In this document: positions 63,001 to 64,000 of the stretch, piece after piece
Numbering within the stretch: the stretch's first letter is position 1
Layout of the letters: every line of letters begins with the position of its first letter
From: Strigops habroptila
Taxonomy: Eukaryota > Chordata > Aves > Psittaciformes > Psittacidae
Assembly: GCF_004027225.2 (NCBI RefSeq)
Contig: NC_044282.2
Coordinates: forward strand, 62,609,725 to 62,673,724
Direction: 5' to 3'
Length of the DNA: 64,000 nucleotides
Made by a program: the position numbers and the translations under genes
The notes under the pieces: model-generated
Told to the model about the DNA's origin: nothing
What the model saw: only the letters and a program-made list of their open reading frames with translations
Database searches by the model: none

Positions 63001-63247
63001 TGGGGGTCTCCTTTGGAGAATGATAGAGCAGCCAAATCCAGTGCTCTCGCCCCTGGTGCTTCTCTCCTCCTTGGCACAGCTGTGTCCCCCTGTCCCTGCA
63101 GGTCCCTTCAGGTACACAGACTCGTACGGAGCCAAGGAGCTGGTGGACAAGCTGCGCAAGTACGAGGCCGTGTACGGCTGCCAGTTCACACCGTGCCAGC
63201 TGCTGCTGGACTACGCCAACAACCCCAGCAAGAAATTCCACCAGTGA
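36039..63247 (+). CDS. HADHA: HADHA, mitochondrial trifunctional protein alpha subunit
   Basis: Long-chain enoyl-CoA hydratase and NAD-linked 3-hydroxyacyl-CoA dehydrogenase of the inner-membrane trifunctional protein. Twenty exons: 36039-36126, 40677-40718, 40807-40877, 41662-41795, 43455-43593, 44615-44734, 44819-44921, 48682-48804, 49464-49582, 50433-50489, 54190-54299, 54610-54744, 55862-56033, 56759-56845, 58533-58673, 59937-60005, 60390-60585, 61460-61574, 61830-61975, 63102-63247. They sum to 770 codons plus stop (human 763), all phases consistent. Residues 1 to about 45 are an Arg/Ser/Ala-rich import presequence. The hydratase domain has oxyanion-loop FIAGADLK, Glu158 in SCLGGGLE and Glu180 in GTPEVLLG. 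The dehydrogenase has the NAD loop [12 protein letters not shown], His505 in GMHYFSP and Glu517 in LLEIIT. Glu517 matches human Glu510, the residue changed in common LCHAD deficiency. The gene looks whole. Confidence 0.97.
36166..36182 (+). repeat. poly-G run at the start of HADHA intron 1
   Basis: About fifteen consecutive G, followed by GGC repeats, within 60 bases of the exon 1 donor. It could form a G-quadruplex, and its length is likely to vary and to be miscounted in sequencing. Confidence 0.75.
37374..37662 (+). mobile_element. CR1 LINE, second subfamily, HADHA intron 1
   Basis: Plus-strand copy of the TACAAGGAGTCCCATGGAAA wording, ending GGGATTCTAGGAGTCTATGA. Its closest relative in the window is 16085-16400. 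Confidence 0.9.
39927..39941 (+). promoter_or_regulatory. tandem ERR/nuclear-receptor half-sites in HADHA intron 1
   Basis: TCAAGGTCAAGGTCG contains TCAAGGTCA, a full estrogen-related-receptor element, overlapping a second copy with one mismatch six bases on. ERR-alpha is an established activator of fatty-acid-oxidation genes. The intron position, 3.9 kb inside the gene, is compatible with an enhancer. Short motifs do occur by chance. Confidence 0.4.
41978..42440 (+). mobile_element. CR1 LINE, 5'-truncated, HADHA intron 4
   Basis: Plus-strand copy of about 460 bases from TTGGAGCAAGTCCAGAGG to ACCATTCTATGATTCTATAA, one of the two longest 3' ends in the window. Confidence 0.93.
46933..47399 (+). 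mobile_element. CR1 LINE, 5'-truncated, HADHA intron 7
   Basis: Plus-strand copy starting at almost the same CR1 position as 41978-42440 (TTTGAGCAAGTCCAGAGG) and ending ACCATTCTGTGATTCTG. It carries the GACACAGGGGCTTGG variant. Confidence 0.93.
48156..48392 (+). mobile_element. CR1-like LINE 3' end, older copy, HADHA intron 7
   Basis: Diverged plus-strand copy: AGGTGGTGGGACCTCCACCC, CTTGGAGTCCTTCAGAGACT, TTTGAGCAGCCTGATCT, ending TGTTCTATGGTTCTGTGA. Confidence 0.8.
51212..51836 (+). mobile_element. older CR1 LINE interrupted by a second CR1, HADHA intron 10
   Basis: A plus-strand CR1 in two pieces. The left piece is about 51212-51473 (AGAGAGACCTCAACAGACCA, GGAGAGAGTCCAGCGAAGGG, GGAGAAGAGAAGGCTTGGGG). 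The right is about 51600-51836 (GCCTGGAGAGACTGTGGAGG, CAGCCTGTTCTGGTTTGAGC, TCTCTTCCAACCTCAACTAT). The piece between them is from another insertion. Confidence 0.75.
51475..51535 (-). mobile_element. CR1 LINE tail nested inside an older CR1
   Basis: ATCATAGAATGGTTTGGGTT and GGAAGGGACCTTAAAGATCA mark a minus-strand CR1 3' end of the common young wording, set within the older plus-strand copy. Confidence 0.8.
55175..55625 (-). mobile_element. CR1 LINE, 5'-truncated, HADHA intron 12
   Basis: Minus-strand copy of about 450 bases: GGGTTGGAAGGGTCCTCTGG, CAGGTGGGTTTTGATTATCT, GATGAGATCCCCTCTCTGTC, AGGCTGAACAGGCCCAGCTC. It ends 240 bases before the exon at 55862. Confidence 0.92.
57858..58045 (-). 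mobile_element. CR1 LINE, second subfamily, HADHA intron 14
   Basis: Minus-strand copy with ATCTGGTCCAACCTTTCTAG, GCACCCTGTCCAGCCAAATC and CAGGGAGATTATTTCAATGA. It starts with a short ATAGA repeat, its own 3' end. Confidence 0.88.
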
Positions 63248-63720
63248 GCGTGGCCCCACACCGCCCGCCCTTGACGCGCCGACAGCTCGAGCTGAGGCCG
63301 CCGGCTCTCCAGCGACACCCCAATCTGTAGGTTAATCTTCAAAGCACCCAGGGGAGGAAGGAGAGTGGCAGCGGATTGCCTCATGGCTTCTAGTCATTTC
63401 AAGTGCCTTAGCAGCAGCTACTGTGTGTTGGGCACGTCCGTCCCGTGCCAGTGTGGGCCTGGTGGCTCCTTGCTGGAAGAGAGAGCTTCTTGTGCATTCA
63501 CCTCCATGCTGCGACCTCCAGTGCTCCCCGCTGGGCAGGCAGCACCCAGCACAGTGCTGGCCCCGTGGCTTTGCCTTTCCGTAAACCAACAGAATAAGCT
63601 CGTATCTCCTGGGTTTGGACTCCATACCTATTTCTCCTCCCGTCTCGCTGGGGCAGCAGCCTCTCAGCACCGAGGAACGGAACTGTTCAAGTCGGAAATA
63701 AAGCGTTCAGGCAATCCTCT
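63248..63720 (+). other. HADHA: HADHA 3' UTR
   Basis: From the TGA at 63245-63247 to just past the AATAAA at 63697. No repeat was seen in it. Confidence 0.75.
63697..63702 (+). terminator. HADHA: HADHA poly(A) signal
   Basis: AATAAA about 450 bases past the stop codon, followed by a T/G-rich stretch (GGGGTCCTCTCTGCTTTTGC) typical of a cleavage downstream element. Confidence 0.8.
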
Positions 63721-64000
63721 GGGGTCCTCTCTGCTTTTGCTGGCTGAGCCACCCACCAAGGGGCTGCTGGCAGTTGCTGAAGAGTAGGGAGAGGCAGGGG
63801 CTGGCGGCAGTGCAGAACAAAGACTGCCTCTGTCACCTCTGTCATCAATCAGGGGCTGTGAGGAGCCTCCGGCTCTTTTGTCTGGCCCTGAGCGCTGCCG
63901 CCGGGGTTATCCTGGCAGATGGACCCGCCTGTGATTGCAAATCGAGTAGCCAAAGACCAGAAGGGTCCCCCGTGGGGAGAGCTCAGTTTAAACTAAAAGG
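63721..64000. other. downstream flank of HADHA
   Basis: No exon was recognised in the last 280 bases. Confidence 0.5.

Overview
The window is vertebrate, and almost certainly bird, nuclear DNA. It holds two split mitochondrial beta-oxidation genes in tail-away orientation around a CpG-island promoter, the first exon of a selenoprotein gene, and about two dozen CR1 LINE fragments of the kind that dominates bird genomes. No bacterial, CRISPR or viral content was recognised. The gene order read right to left is HADHA, HADHB, then a gap, then SELENOI. As I recall it, human chromosome 2p23 has the same order and relative strands, with ADGRF3 in the gap. No ADGRF3 coding sequence was recognised here.

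Layout. 1-1950: intron 1, exon 1 and the CpG-island promoter of SELENOI (minus strand, running off the left edge). 1950-3975: CR1 tails and unassigned sequence. 3975-13490: a large inverted repeat. Its arms are about 1.7 kb each, pair without gaps and are nearly identical in the core. They enclose 6.1 kb holding an internal CR1 reverse-transcriptase fragment and a broken, truncated very-large-inducible-GTPase (GVIN/VLIG-like) gene. 13490-14400: unassigned sequence. 14410-14880: a long ACACATGC-type alternating purine/pyrimidine satellite. 14880-16795: mostly unassigned. 16795-18228: a small two-exon gene with one SAM domain, minus strand. 20515-35900: HADHB, minus strand, fifteen coding exons, 473 codons. 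35700-36650: shared CpG island and bidirectional promoter. 36039-63720: HADHA, plus strand, twenty exons, 770 codons.

How the genes work together. HADHA supplies long-chain enoyl-CoA hydratase and 3-hydroxyacyl-CoA dehydrogenase activities. HADHB supplies the 3-ketoacyl-CoA thiolase. Together they form the mitochondrial trifunctional protein on the inner membrane, and the head-to-head arrangement would allow balanced expression. The splice sites given here keep both reading frames open end to end, with the expected catalytic residues, so both look functional. SELENOI makes phosphatidylethanolamine by the CDP-ethanolamine route and is unrelated in function.

The most unusual features are the inverted repeat around the GTPase pseudogene, the SAM-domain gene in the ADGRF3 position, an opposed CR1 pair flanking one HADHB exon, and two overlapping ERR-type nuclear-receptor sites in HADHA intron 1. 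Exon boundaries were worked out by eye from splice consensus, frame and remembered human protein sequences; errors of a base or two are possible.
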